Shown piece after piece: positions 26,874-35,018 of a stretch of 64,000 bases of DNA (the stretch's first letter is position 1; each line of letters begins with the position of its first letter). Where the stretch lies: NCBI RefSeq assembly GCF_038008325.1, contig NZ_JBBOYW010000001.1:3999501-4063500 (forward strand). Reading direction: 5' to 3'. Both the position numbers and the translations under genes were made by a program. The notes beneath the pieces are model-generated. The model had not been told where the DNA came from. It worked only from the letters and a program-made list of their open reading frames with translations, and did no database searches. The DNA is from Lysinibacillus sp. FSL K6-0232 (GTDB taxonomy: Bacteria > Bacillota > Bacilli > Bacillales_A > Planococcaceae).

Positions 26874-27758
26874 ATGCAATACGATGCTTTAAAAACCTTT
26901 ATTACACTAGTAGAGGTCAATAATTTTACAAAGGCCTCAGAAATTCTTCATATTTCACAGCCAAGCGTTAGCCTACATATCAAAAACTTAGAGCAGGAAT
27001 TACAGACAACATTATTTATTCGCTCGCCGAAATCTGTTCAAATTACACCAACTGGCGAAATTCTCTATAAACGAGCAAAGCAAATCATGGCGATTACTGG
27101 CACAGCGAAGGAAGAGATTGCTGCCTATCATCAGGAAGTACAAGGGACACTCATAATTGGGGCAAGCTTTACGATTGGCGAATATATATTACCGCCCATT
27201 GTAGCAGACCTACAGCAGCAGTTCCCCCAACTTGAGATTCAAGTTATTATTGGCAATACAAAGGAAATTATTCATTATACAAAATTACTGCAAGTCGATA
27301 TTGGATTAATCGAGGGGCAAGCTCACGATCAGGAGCTATTGATACAACCATTTATGCAGGATGAATTATTTATTGTTAGTGCAAGCGATCATCCCCTTAC
27401 AACACAACAGCCTATTACCGCTAATAAGCTTCAACAGCAAAGCTGGGTTGCACGTGAGGAAGGCTCAGGAACACGCTATTATTTAGATCATTTATTTAGA
27501 GCAAATGGGCTACAAACTCATTCGCTTTTAACAATTAGCAGCAATCAGGGTGTTAAGGAGAGCGTTATACAGGGATTAGGTCTTTCACTCTTGTCTGCCT
27601 GTGTAATTGAACGTGAGCTAAAAAATGGTGACCTCACAATGTTGCCCCTTGAAGGGCAGCATTTTATGCGAACATTTTCTTATCTCTACTCACCAACGAT
27701 GAAAAATAAGCGTAATGTCGATATATTGATTGATCTATTATCAAAAAAGCTTAGCTAA
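26874..27758 (+). CDS. LysR-family regulator, divergent from yeiH
   Basis: A 294-residue LysR-type activator. The N-terminal winged helix-turn-helix is clear (MQYDALKTFITLVEVNNFTKASEILHISQPSVSLHIKNLEQEL), followed by the effector-binding domain (GTLIIGASFTIGEYILPPIV, WVAREEGSGTRYYLD). The RxxGSGTR segment is shared with CysL/CbbR-like regulators. Divergence from yeiH suggests control of that exporter; effector unknown. Confidence 0.88.
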   Translation: MQYDALKTFITLVEVNNFTKASEILHISQPSVSLHIKNLEQELQTTLFIRSPKSVQITPTGEILYKRAKQIMAITGTAKEEIAAYHQEVQGTLIIGASFTIGEYILPPIVADLQQQFPQLEIQVIIGNTKEIIHYTKLLQVDIGLIEGQAHDQELLIQPFMQDELFIVSASDHPLTTQQPITANKLQQQSWVAREEGSGTRYYLDHLFRANGLQTHSLLTISSNQGVKESVIQGLGLSLLSACVIERELKNGDLTMLPLEGQHFMRTFSYLYSPTMKNKRNVDILIDLLSKKLS

Positions 27759-27773
27759 CGAGTGCTAAGCTTT
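27746..27773. terminator. Terminator between convergent LysR genes
   Basis: Perfect 10-bp stem AAAGCTTAGC / GCTAAGCTTT that overlaps the 3' ends of both genes. Confidence 0.8.
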
Positions 27774-28682
27774 CTTCATGATTTTTCTAGTATTTAAGCG
27801 CTTCTGTTCAATAATTTCAACGAATTTTGTCGCTGCCCTTGAAAGAGGTACTGTCTTTAAATAGCACATACCAATGCTTCTTGGCGGAATGCTTTCCTGT
27901 AATGTTAGCTCATAAAGAAGTCCTCGTTGCAAGTAATCCTTTGAAAATTCCTTTGTCACACAGGCAATGCCTAAATTACTGCGTGCAAATTCTAGCACAA
28001 GATCATGTGAGCCGAGCTCGAATTCTGGTTCAATATGGACTCCTTTGGCAACTAAATAATCCTCCACATATCTTCTAGAATTCGATTTTTGTTCAAGAAA
28101 AACAAGTGGGAATTTTAAAAGCTCTTGATAGCTTAAGCTTTTAGATGCTAATGTTTTATATTTTTCACCACAGACAAAAATATCTTGAATATCTGTACAT
28201 ACAGTGAGCTGCAATGTCGAATCCTCTATTGGAAAATTACAAAACCCAATATCTACCTCACCTGATTTCAGGAAATTGCAAATTTCAGAGGTTGTCCCAT
28301 TTAGCAGTTGTAGCTTTATATTTGGATACATCGTATGAAATGCCTCTAAATAGGGCATTAAAAAGAAGCGAGAAATCGTATCCCCTACCCCAATCTTCAA
28401 TTGCCCTGTTGTCAGGTTTTTAAATTCTAAGAGTTTTTCTTCACCAGCATCTAACAGCCCTAAAGCAGAATTTGTATATTCGAACAATAAACCTCCCTCC
28501 GTTGTTAATGTCACTCCCTTAGGCGTTCGATTAAAAAGGCGTATACCTAGCTCCTTTTCTAGCTGCATCATTGCTTGACTAACGGCTGGCTGGGTCATAT
28601 ATAAATCCTTAGCCGCCTTTGAAAAGCTATTATTTTTAGCAACAACACTAAAAACACGATATAAATCTAATTTCCCTATCAT
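27765..28682 (-). CDS. LysR-family regulator, divergent from F420-ligase-like gene
   Basis: A 305-residue LysR-type regulator with HTH LYRVFSVVAKNNSFSKAAKDLYMTQPAVSQAMMQLEKELG and an effector domain (GQLKIGVGDTISRFFLMPYLEAFH, DIGFCNFPI). AGGAGTG lies 5 bases before the ATG. The gene is divergent from, and 121 bp away from, the F420-ligase-like gene, making that its most likely target. Effector not predictable. Confidence 0.87.
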   Translation of the reverse strand: MIGKLDLYRVFSVVAKNNSFSKAAKDLYMTQPAVSQAMMQLEKELGIRLFNRTPKGVTLTTEGGLLFEYTNSALGLLDAGEEKLLEFKNLTTGQLKIGVGDTISRFFLMPYLEAFHTMYPNIKLQLLNGTTSEICNFLKSGEVDIGFCNFPIEDSTLQLTVCTDIQDIFVCGEKYKTLASKSLSYQELLKFPLVFLEQKSNSRRYVEDYLVAKGVHIEPEFELGSHDLVLEFARSNLGIACVTKEFSKDYLQRGLLYELTLQESIPPRSIGMCYLKTVPLSRAATKFVEIIEQKRLNTRKIMKKA

Positions 28683-28803
28683 ATAAGCACTCCTTATAGC
28701 TATTATATGAACTATTAATTTTACTTATATCATTGTTGAAGCGTATAGTAAAACTATATGAGTTTGATTTCACTTTAGGAATGACGAATAAGGAGAGATT
28801 AAG

Positions 28804-29994
28804 TTGGAACGTGTAATTGGTACAGTAGTAAGAGGTCTTCGTGGTCCCATTATTAACGAAGGTGATAATATTGAACAAATCGTTGTTGATACAGTGCTAA
28901 ACGCTGCAAAGGTAGAAGGCTACACAATTGAAGATCGCGATATCGTGACAATAACAGAATCTATTGTGGCACGCGCACAGGGGAACTATGCAACAATTGA
29001 TGATATCGCTATCGATGTAGCAGCAAAATTTGGCGATGATACAGTTGGTGTGATTTTCCCAATTTTAAGTCGTAATCGCTTCGCAAACTGCTTACGTGGG
29101 ATTGCAAAAGGCGTTAAAAAGGTTGTTTTAATGCTAAGCTACCCATCTGACGAGGTTGGCAATCATCTTGTAGATATTGATGAGCTAGATGTAAAAGGCA
29201 TTAACCCTTGGACAGATACATTAAATGAAGCTGAATTCCGCGAGCATTTTGGCTATAAAAAGCATACATTTACAGGCGTAGATTATATTGAATACTATAA
29301 AGAGCTAATTGAAGCAGAGGGCGCTACATGTGAAGTAATTTTCTCAAATAACCCGAAAACAATTTTAGATTATACAAAGAGTGTACTAACATGTGATATC
29401 CATACACGCTTCCGCACAAAACGTATTTTAACAGCAAACGGTGCTGAAAAGGTTTACAGCCTTGATAATATTTTAGCAGAATCAATTAACGGCTCTGGCT
29501 TTAATGCTGAGTATGGTCTACTTGGCTCAAACAAAGCAACAGAAGATAGCATCAAGCTATTCCCGCATACATGTCAGCCAATTGTTGATGGTATCCAAGC
29601 TAAAATTAAAGAAACGACTGGTAAAACAATTGAAGTGATGATTTATGGTGATGGTGCATTTAAAGACCCCGTCGGCAAAATTTGGGAACTTGCAGATCCA
29701 GTTGTTTCTCCAGCATATACAGCAGGCTTAAATGGCACACCTAACGAAGTTAAATTAAAATACTTAGCGGATAATGACTTTGCAAACCTTCGAGGGGAAG
29801 AATTAAAAGCAGCAATTTCTGATTATATCCAAAATAAAGATGAAGATTTAACAGGTCAAATGGCTGCGCAGGGAACAACACCTCGTCGTCTAACAGACCT
29901 TATTGGTTCCCTATCTGACCTAACATCAGGCTCTGGTGATAAAGGAACACCAATGGTTTATATTCAAGGCTATTTCGATAACTATACAAAATAA
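28804..29994 (+). CDS. Coenzyme F420:L-glutamate ligase-like protein
   Basis: A 396-residue protein of the F420-0:gamma-glutamyl ligase (CofE) family: VVRGLRGPIINEGDNIEQIV, DIVTITESIVARAQGNY, and GDGAFKDPVGKIWELADPVVSPAYT are recognisable. It is larger than archaeal CofE (about 250 residues), having a central extra domain. No other F420 biosynthesis gene is in the window and these Firmicutes are not known to make F420, so the real reaction, perhaps another glutamyl or amide ligation, is open. Start is TTG, 6 bases after AAGGAGAG. Followed by its own terminator. Confidence 0.75.
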   Translation: MERVIGTVVRGLRGPIINEGDNIEQIVVDTVLNAAKVEGYTIEDRDIVTITESIVARAQGNYATIDDIAIDVAAKFGDDTVGVIFPILSRNRFANCLRGIAKGVKKVVLMLSYPSDEVGNHLVDIDELDVKGINPWTDTLNEAEFREHFGYKKHTFTGVDYIEYYKELIEAEGATCEVIFSNNPKTILDYTKSVLTCDIHTRFRTKRILTANGAEKVYSLDNILAESINGSGFNAEYGLLGSNKATEDSIKLFPHTCQPIVDGIQAKIKETTGKTIEVMIYGDGAFKDPVGKIWELADPVVSPAYTAGLNGTPNEVKLKYLADNDFANLRGEELKAAISDYIQNKDEDLTGQMAAQGTTPRRLTDLIGSLSDLTSGSGDKGTPMVYIQGYFDNYTK

Positions 29995-30001
29995 GCAAAA
30001 A

Positions 30002-30041
30002 GCGGATTTGGTCCATTAAGCATTGTCCAAATCCGCCTTTT
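30002..30041 (+). terminator. Terminator of F420-ligase-like gene
   Basis: Perfect 10-bp stem GCGGATTTGG / CCAAATCCGC followed by CTTTTATT. Confidence 0.87.
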
Positions 30042-30043
30042 AT

Positions 30044-30466
30044 TCAGTGTATACTTCCAAAGATAGCTGAGTGACGGTCTTGCATTGTTTTCATAAAGTT
30101 CGTCAGCACCTCCCTGCGTTTTTTCTTTAGGCTTTGTAAATGCTCTATTTCCATTTGATACGAATTACTTACAGCATCTAATTGTGCCTTTATTGCTTCT
30201 ATCTGTTTCGTATCTTCACTCTGTAGCGCTGTAAGCTGGTCCTTTAATACAGCCATTTCCTGATTCTTCTGCTCAACAACTACTGTTTGACCCTTTAGCT
30301 GTTTATCTAATAGCTGTATTCGTTTTGCTCGGATTTCCATTAAATTTGCTTCTAAATCCATGCCTTCCATATCAAGTGACTGAATTGCTTTATGAGCAGA
30401 AACTATTTCTCCTCCACCCATCAATAAACTTAATACGACTGCATTACCAATTAATGTTCCCTTCAT
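30044..30466 (-). CDS. Secreted or anchored coiled-coil protein, unknown
   Basis: About 140 residues. The N-terminus (MKGTLIGNAVVLSLLMGGGEIVSA) looks like a weak signal peptide or membrane helix. Residues 30-130 are a continuous heptad-like coiled coil rich in Glu, Lys, Gln and Leu (IQLLDKQLKGQTVVVEQKNQEMAVLKDQL). The second methionine is chosen because AGGAGG lies 9 bases before it and only 3 before the first. No family recognised. Confidence 0.6.
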   Translation of the reverse strand: MKGTLIGNAVVLSLLMGGGEIVSAHKAIQSLDMEGMDLEANLMEIRAKRIQLLDKQLKGQTVVVEQKNQEMAVLKDQLTALQSEDTKQIEAIKAQLDAVSNSYQMEIEHLQSLKKKRREVLTNFMKTMQDRHSAIFGSIH

Positions 30467-30533
30467 ATCCATCTACCTCCTATTTTTCGTCCACTCTTTA
30501 TCGAAAATAGCAGTTGAAGGTTAAATTTAGGCT

Positions 30534-30584
30534 AAAAAAATAAAAAAATGTCAAAATATAAGTTAAATAATACTTTGACATTTT
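30534..30584 (-). terminator. Terminator of RNA-repair operon / tRNA-like RNA
   Basis: Minus-strand stem AAAATGTCAAA / TTTTGACATTTT with a loop of about 18 nt, followed by a run of T with few interruptions. It lies 10 nt after the tRNA-like element and is the first terminator after the kinase-ligase genes. Confidence 0.85.
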
Positions 30585-30594
30585 CATATTTATA

Positions 30595-30662
30595 GGAGGA
30601 TGACAGGAATCGAACCTGTAAGCCCCATTTAATAGGGGTATGCGACCATTACATTCTTCCTC
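30595..30662 (-). ncRNA. tRNA-like RNA of 68 nt (non-canonical)
   Basis: Reading the minus strand: acceptor GAGGAAG pairs with CATCCTC (one A-A mismatch at pair 6); D-arm ATGT / GCAT with loop AATGGTC containing the conserved GG; a shortened anticodon arm CCCC / GGGG with an 8-nt loop TATTAAAT; a 3-nt variable region; a perfect T-arm ACAGG-TTCGATT-CCTGT. No CCA is encoded and the discriminator would be C. At 68 nt it is shorter than a normal tRNA, and the anticodon loop is not a standard 7-nt U33 loop. It starts 69 nt after the RNA ligase stop, on the same strand, and ends before a terminator. Either a tRNA pseudogene or a functional tRNA mimic. Confidence 0.65.
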
Positions 30663-30731
30663 ATAATTAAAAATAGGTGATTGTTCTTTATAAAGTATTA
30701 CATTGTTCTCAGTCCCTTCCCCACTCATTGT

Positions 30732-31370
30732 TTAGCTATTTAATTTATTTGGAATAATTTCTTCCTGTAGCCAATGCTCACTTGTTTGAACATGCTGTGG
30801 TCTAACAAATTTCCCTAAATTATATTGAAAATCATTGTAATGAAAGGCAGCCGCATTGCGAATCACATAGCCCTCTTGCTCACCATCAAATATTGATTTT
30901 CCTGTAAATGTACATTTAATTTTTTCTTCATCAAAAATACCGCGATATAAAACAGGAACCGTTTCAATACCTAATTCAGCCGCATATGCTACTGTTTCGT
31001 CCCAGCTTAAGCATATATTTTCTTCGTTCCAAATACTAAATAAATAAAAATAGCTTGTTAGTGCTTGATAATAAATCGAATGCTTTGCATAAACATTTTC
31101 ACCACATAAGCGCCAGCCATCTGGAATCCGATAAGCAAAGCTTGCATGGAATGTTTTCACCCAATTTCTTGAAGGGTGATTCGCTGAATGAATACTCCTT
31201 GCATGCATATAATCTTTGTAAAGCGTTGTACCTTCACCATCTAGCTTTTCGGTCACAACTACTTCTTTACCAATAAAGTGCTCAATATTTTTAGCAACCT
31301 TATCATCATGTGTATAGCCTCTGCTCCAAGGTAAATGAAAGCTTCGTGGATATTTTATATAGTTTGTCAT
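30732..31370 (-). CDS. RNA ligase (T4 Rnl2-like nucleotidyltransferase)
   Basis: A 212-residue ATP-dependent ligase core expected to seal 5'-phosphate and 3'-OH RNA ends. Motif I is VVTEKLDGEGTTLY with adenylation Lys42 (KLDG). Motif III is WRLCGENVYAKHSIYY, motif IIIa YFYLFSIWN, motif IV QEGYVIRNA and motif V LGKFVRPQHVQTSEHW. No extra C-terminal domain is present, so it is a minimal enzyme. It begins 15 bp after the kinase-HD gene, and together they form a heal-and-seal pair. The next element on the transcript is the tRNA-like RNA. Family assignment is firm; RNA rather than DNA as substrate is inferred. Confidence 0.85.
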   Translation of the reverse strand: MTNYIKYPRSFHLPWSRGYTHDDKVAKNIEHFIGKEVVVTEKLDGEGTTLYKDYMHARSIHSANHPSRNWVKTFHASFAYRIPDGWRLCGENVYAKHSIYYQALTSYFYLFSIWNEENICLSWDETVAYAAELGIETVPVLYRGIFDEEKIKCTFTGKSIFDGEQEGYVIRNAAAFHYNDFQYNLGKFVRPQHVQTSEHWLQEEIIPNKLNS

Positions 31371-31385
31371 TTTCTCACATCCTTT

Positions 31386-32342
31386 CTATTTGGCAAATTG
31401 ATCCGCCTCACGGAAAAAATAAAGCCTTGTCAATAAATCGCCATCTAGTAAATGATAAATTTGACTACTGCCTCTATCACCACCATACTGGATAAGCATA
31501 TGAAACTGCACTAAATAAACAACCTTTAATACAAAATCCTCCTTAAAGCCTAGCTCAAGTAAAAAATGGCAAACGATTTGTGCAGAAACATTTTCATGTC
31601 CAAAATAGCCATAGCGTTCTTGCAATGGCTTATACTTTTTACAAAATGGCTTGCCCACATCATGGAACAATGCAGCGATTTGCAAGGCTAGTTTGTCATT
31701 TTCCAGATAATATTCATTTATATAGGAAAAAACAAAATACGTATGCTGACATAGTAAAAATTGATGATATGGGTTTTCCTGATTAAAGCGATAAATTTCT
31801 TTAAAGCAAGGGACAGCTTGTAATGCTTGGAAAAGCTCCTCATAAGTAGGCTTTTGCTGAATAAGCTCGATAAATTGCTGCATCGAAATATTATAGGGTT
31901 CTGCCTCATGTACAATATGCACCTTGTCAAAGCCTTCTCCTACTGTCGGAAGCTCTAAATGCTTTCTCATTTTTTCCATAATTGCTAATGGTACTTGACG
32001 CTTGCGCCGTTGATTTCTTGCAACACATTTAGCATAGGGCGTGTCAAAGTAATAGCATTCCTTTTGAATAGAGCTTGGTAATTTATGCAGTGCAAACATC
32101 CTTCGCTCTCGCTCAATATTGGTAGCATCCACAATAACAGAGTGACCTTTTGCTACAAGCTCATTCAGTCGTTCATATAAAATGCGAAACACAATACGTG
32201 ATTTTTGCCTTGTCGCATCGCCAAATAACTCCTGACGAATCGCATCACTTGAAAGAATAACCGCATTTTCACCTTTGGCAAGCTTTTGGACAAATGTGCT
32301 TTTTCCGCTTCCAGGTAATCCTACTGTAAAAATAACCTTCAT
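31386..32342 (-). CDS. Polynucleotide kinase fused to HD phosphohydrolase
   Basis: A 318-residue end-healing enzyme. Residues 1-150 are a P-loop kinase: Walker A GLPGSGKST (8-16), then SSDAIRQELFG, VIVDATNIERERR and the lid RNQRRKRQVP, as in T4 Pnkp-type 5'-OH kinases. Residues about 190-310 form an HD domain: HTYFVFSYI (first His about 200), HDVGKP (His/Asp about 227-228) and later His and Asp. Runella HD-Pnk has the same two activities (2',3'-phosphoesterase plus 5'-kinase) but with the HD domain first; here the order is reversed. AAAGGAGGTG lies 6 bases before the ATG. First gene of the operon with RNA ligase and tRNA-like RNA. Confidence 0.85.
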   Translation of the reverse strand: MKVIFTVGLPGSGKSTFVQKLAKGENAVILSSDAIRQELFGDATRQKSRIVFRILYERLNELVAKGHSVIVDATNIERERRMFALHKLPSSIQKECYYFDTPYAKCVARNQRRKRQVPLAIMEKMRKHLELPTVGEGFDKVHIVHEAEPYNISMQQFIELIQQKPTYEELFQALQAVPCFKEIYRFNQENPYHQFLLCQHTYFVFSYINEYYLENDKLALQIAALFHDVGKPFCKKYKPLQERYGYFGHENVSAQIVCHFLLELGFKEDFVLKVVYLVQFHMLIQYGGDRGSSQIYHLLDGDLLTRLYFFREADQFAK

Positions 32343-32481
32343 ATTTTTCACCTCCTTTCATATAAATACTAGATTACAATAGCGATAAATAATTTAAAAG
32401 GTAGAAGCTTTCACTTATCATAAACAAGCTCTTATCATAATTTTGCTGAAATTAGGAATACTATTGGCGTATTTCGCATAT

Positions 32482-32515
32482 AAAAAAGACTGCTCCAATT
32501 ATTTGTGGAACAGCC
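32482..32515 (-). terminator. Terminator/attenuator upstream of RNA-repair operon
   Basis: On the minus-strand RNA GGCUGUUCCA pairs with UGGAGCAGUC over 10 bp using two G-U pairs, followed by UUUUUUAUAU. On the plus-strand RNA the same two pairs would be A-C mismatches, so the hairpin is built for minus-strand transcription, yet no minus-strand gene lies upstream. Confidence 0.65.
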
Positions 32516-32549
32516 TTTATCATTCAATATATCTTTTCTTTACACTTTT

Positions 32550-32558
32550 ATTATAGCA
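32550..32558 (-). promoter_or_regulatory. Extended -10 promoter toward RNA-repair operon
   Basis: Minus strand reads TGCTATAAT, an extended -10 consensus with no good -35. A transcript starting near 32543 would meet the hairpin at 32515 after a few tens of bases. The rest of the 32343-32663 gap shows no second clear promoter. Confidence 0.45.
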
Positions 32559-32663
32559 TAAATTTACAAAAATTATTAGTCTATATTTCTTGCGCCACTA
32601 GCAGTATGATAAATTTCTCAATTGATTCACCCTATAAACTATGGAGAGGAATGTGAGGAAACG

Positions 32664-34967
32664 TTGGAAAATCAAAATGAATGGCTCGAAGAAAAGCATT
32701 ACCTTATGCATTGTTTAACGATCATTGATAATAAAATAAAGGAGCTACTGTATAAAGAAAAGGGCTTTAAAGAAAATGCTGGTACGATCAGGAAAACCTT
32801 TTGGGATGATGTTCGTGTCAATCTAGATACTGCTGAGGATGTGGATGAAACATTTATGGCGATTAAACAGCAGGTAGAGCTGCTCTCCGATTCAGAGCTT
32901 GCACAGCAGCGTGCCATTCGTAATATGAAGGTTTATGAACGTTTACAGCAATCGCCCTATTTTGCACGAATCGATTTTTTACAGGATGGTCAGCAGGAGC
33001 CTTTAAAAATTTATATAGGCGTTGCCACATTGTTAGATCAGCAGGATGAAAATATTGTAATTTATGACTGGCGAGCACCTATATCCAGTATGTATTATGA
33101 TCACACCCCCGGCGATGCTTACTATACAACAAGTACAGAAAAAGTTCATGGCAAGATGCTATTAAAGCGACAGTTTATTATTAAAAATGGTGAACTCCAA
33201 TCAATGTTTAATACAGGTCTTACAATCGGCGATGATTTATTGCTCGATATTCTTGCACAAAATGCTAATGAGCATATTCGCAGTATCGTGGCAACAATTC
33301 AGGCTGAGCAAAATAAAATTATCCGCCATCTTCGCTCACGTTACCTGATTGTAGAGGGTGTTGCAGGTAGTGGTAAAACAGCCGTTGCGCTTCAACGAGT
33401 TGCCTATTTATTGTACCGTTATCGCAATGAAATAACAGCCGATCAAATTTTACTTATCACACCTAACCAGCTATTTAATCAATATGTCCATACCGTTTTG
33501 CCTGATTTAGGTGAAGATAATATGCAGCAGCTAACATTTTCAGAGTATATCGAAAAGCGTTTAGGCCGCCAATTTCAGTTGGAATATCCTTATGAGCAGC
33601 TTGAACAGCTTTTAACGGAAAAGGATAGCACCTTTTATGAAATGAAGCTAAGCAGTATTACTTTTAAGGCAAGCCTTGCCTACAAGCAATTAATGGATCA
33701 ATATATCAGTCATTTATCTAATGAAGGTTTATTATTTAAAAATATTGTTTTTCGTGGAGAACGAATTATTACAGCACAGGAAATTGCTGAATACTTTTAT
33801 TCATTCCCTTCCTCCCTCTCCATACCAGATCGTCTACAGCTTGTGAAGAAATGGCTATTGCAAAGGCTTGCAAAATTTGAAAAAACAGAATGGACAAAGG
33901 AATGGGTAGAAGAGGCTGTTGAGCTATTAGATAAAGAAGACTACACAAAATCTTATAGCGAACTATTATATGAAGGTCGCTTTACGGAAAATTCATTTGA
34001 TGATTTCGATCAAGAACAAAAGAAATTAGCAAAGCACATTGTTAAAAAGCAATTGAAGCCATTACGCAACTCCATTAAACAATTAAAATTTGTGCATATA
34101 TTAGGCATTTATCGTCAGCTCTTTGATTTGAATAATGCCGTTTATCAAAAGTTACAGCACCTTGTTCCAGATCATTGGGAGGATATTTGCCAGCAAACGC
34201 TCCCTAGTTTAGCAAAACGTCTAATTACTTACGAAGATGCTGCACCATTTTTATATTTGCAGGACAAAATTGAAGGACAGCAAACCAATACAATGATTCA
34301 TCATGTTTTGATTGATGAAGCACAGGACTATTCACCATTTCAATTAATATTATTACAACAATTATTTCCAAAGGCACGTATGACAATTTTAGGTGACGGG
34401 CATCAAACAATTCATCCACATACTTTCGATAATCCTTCCCTGCTCAATCCTAAATTATATGGCGAGCAGGCAGAAAAAATGATTTTAGCGAAAAGCTATC
34501 GTTCGACAAAGCAAATTATCCAGCTTACAGCTAAAATTTTAAATGATGGCAGTGAGGTAGAGGCATTCAATCGAAATGGTTCAGAGCCTTCCATTACCAT
34601 TGTGCCAAATGAAGTAGAATTAACAGCACAAATTACTCAAACCATTCATCATCTATCACATAAATTCGATACAATTGCAGTTATTTGTAAAACTGCCGCT
34701 GAATGTGCCACTGCCTATCAGCAATTAAGCCGTCAAGTAGACATTCAGCTAATTACCCATAATACAAAGCAATTTAAAAAGGGTATTTTACTGCTACCAG
34801 CTTATATGGCGAAAGGAATCGAATTTGACACTGTCATTATTTATAATGCTTCTGCCGCCACCTATTCAAGAGAAACCGAACGTCACTATTTTTATACAGC
34901 CTGCACACGAGCTATGCATGAGCTGCATATTTACTCCATCAATAAATTAACACCTTTCCTGCAGTGA
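32664..34967 (+). CDS. helD: HelD-like UvrD-family ATPase/helicase
   Basis: A protein of about 767 residues of the HelD/helicase IV group, which in Bacillus frees stalled RNA polymerase from nucleic acid. It has an N-terminal coiled coil (EEKHYLMHCLTIIDNKIKELL), the YDWRAPISSMYYDH block specific to HelD, Walker A VEGVAGSGKTAVALQRVAYLLY, Walker B VLIDEAQDYSPFQL, and C-terminal helicase motifs KSYRSTKQII, YMAKGIEFDTVIIYN and YTACTRAMHELHIY. A TTG 5 bases after GAGG (giving MENQNEW) is preferred over the TTG 14 codons upstream, which has no site. Divergent from the RNA-repair operon. Confidence 0.9.
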   Translation: MENQNEWLEEKHYLMHCLTIIDNKIKELLYKEKGFKENAGTIRKTFWDDVRVNLDTAEDVDETFMAIKQQVELLSDSELAQQRAIRNMKVYERLQQSPYFARIDFLQDGQQEPLKIYIGVATLLDQQDENIVIYDWRAPISSMYYDHTPGDAYYTTSTEKVHGKMLLKRQFIIKNGELQSMFNTGLTIGDDLLLDILAQNANEHIRSIVATIQAEQNKIIRHLRSRYLIVEGVAGSGKTAVALQRVAYLLYRYRNEITADQILLITPNQLFNQYVHTVLPDLGEDNMQQLTFSEYIEKRLGRQFQLEYPYEQLEQLLTEKDSTFYEMKLSSITFKASLAYKQLMDQYISHLSNEGLLFKNIVFRGERIITAQEIAEYFYSFPSSLSIPDRLQLVKKWLLQRLAKFEKTEWTKEWVEEAVELLDKEDYTKSYSELLYEGRFTENSFDDFDQEQKKLAKHIVKKQLKPLRNSIKQLKFVHILGIYRQLFDLNNAVYQKLQHLVPDHWEDICQQTLPSLAKRLITYEDAAPFLYLQDKIEGQQTNTMIHHVLIDEAQDYSPFQLILLQQLFPKARMTILGDGHQTIHPHTFDNPSLLNPKLYGEQAEKMILAKSYRSTKQIIQLTAKILNDGSEVEAFNRNGSEPSITIVPNEVELTAQITQTIHHLSHKFDTIAVICKTAAECATAYQQLSRQVDIQLITHNTKQFKKGILLLPAYMAKGIEFDTVIIYNASAATYSRETERHYFYTACTRAMHELHIYSINKLTPFLQ

Positions 34968-34972
34968 TATTA

Positions 34973-35010
34973 AAAATCCACCTCGCTATCATGCTGAGAG
35001 TGGATTTTTT
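34973..35010. terminator. Terminator between helD and amino acid transporter
   Basis: Stem AAATCCAC / GTGGATTT with T6 on the plus strand and A/T-rich flank on the minus; separates convergent units. Confidence 0.78.
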
Positions 35011-35018
35011 GCTACCTA

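Noticed and set aside
30498-30728. A 76-codon minus-strand frame over the tRNA-like region
   Set aside because: No ribosome binding site, composition unlike a protein, and it runs through the tRNA-like arms and the terminator stem.
32622-32663. Longer N-terminus of HelD starting at the first TTG
   Set aside because: No ribosome binding site precedes it, whereas GAGG stands 5 bases before the TTG at 32664.
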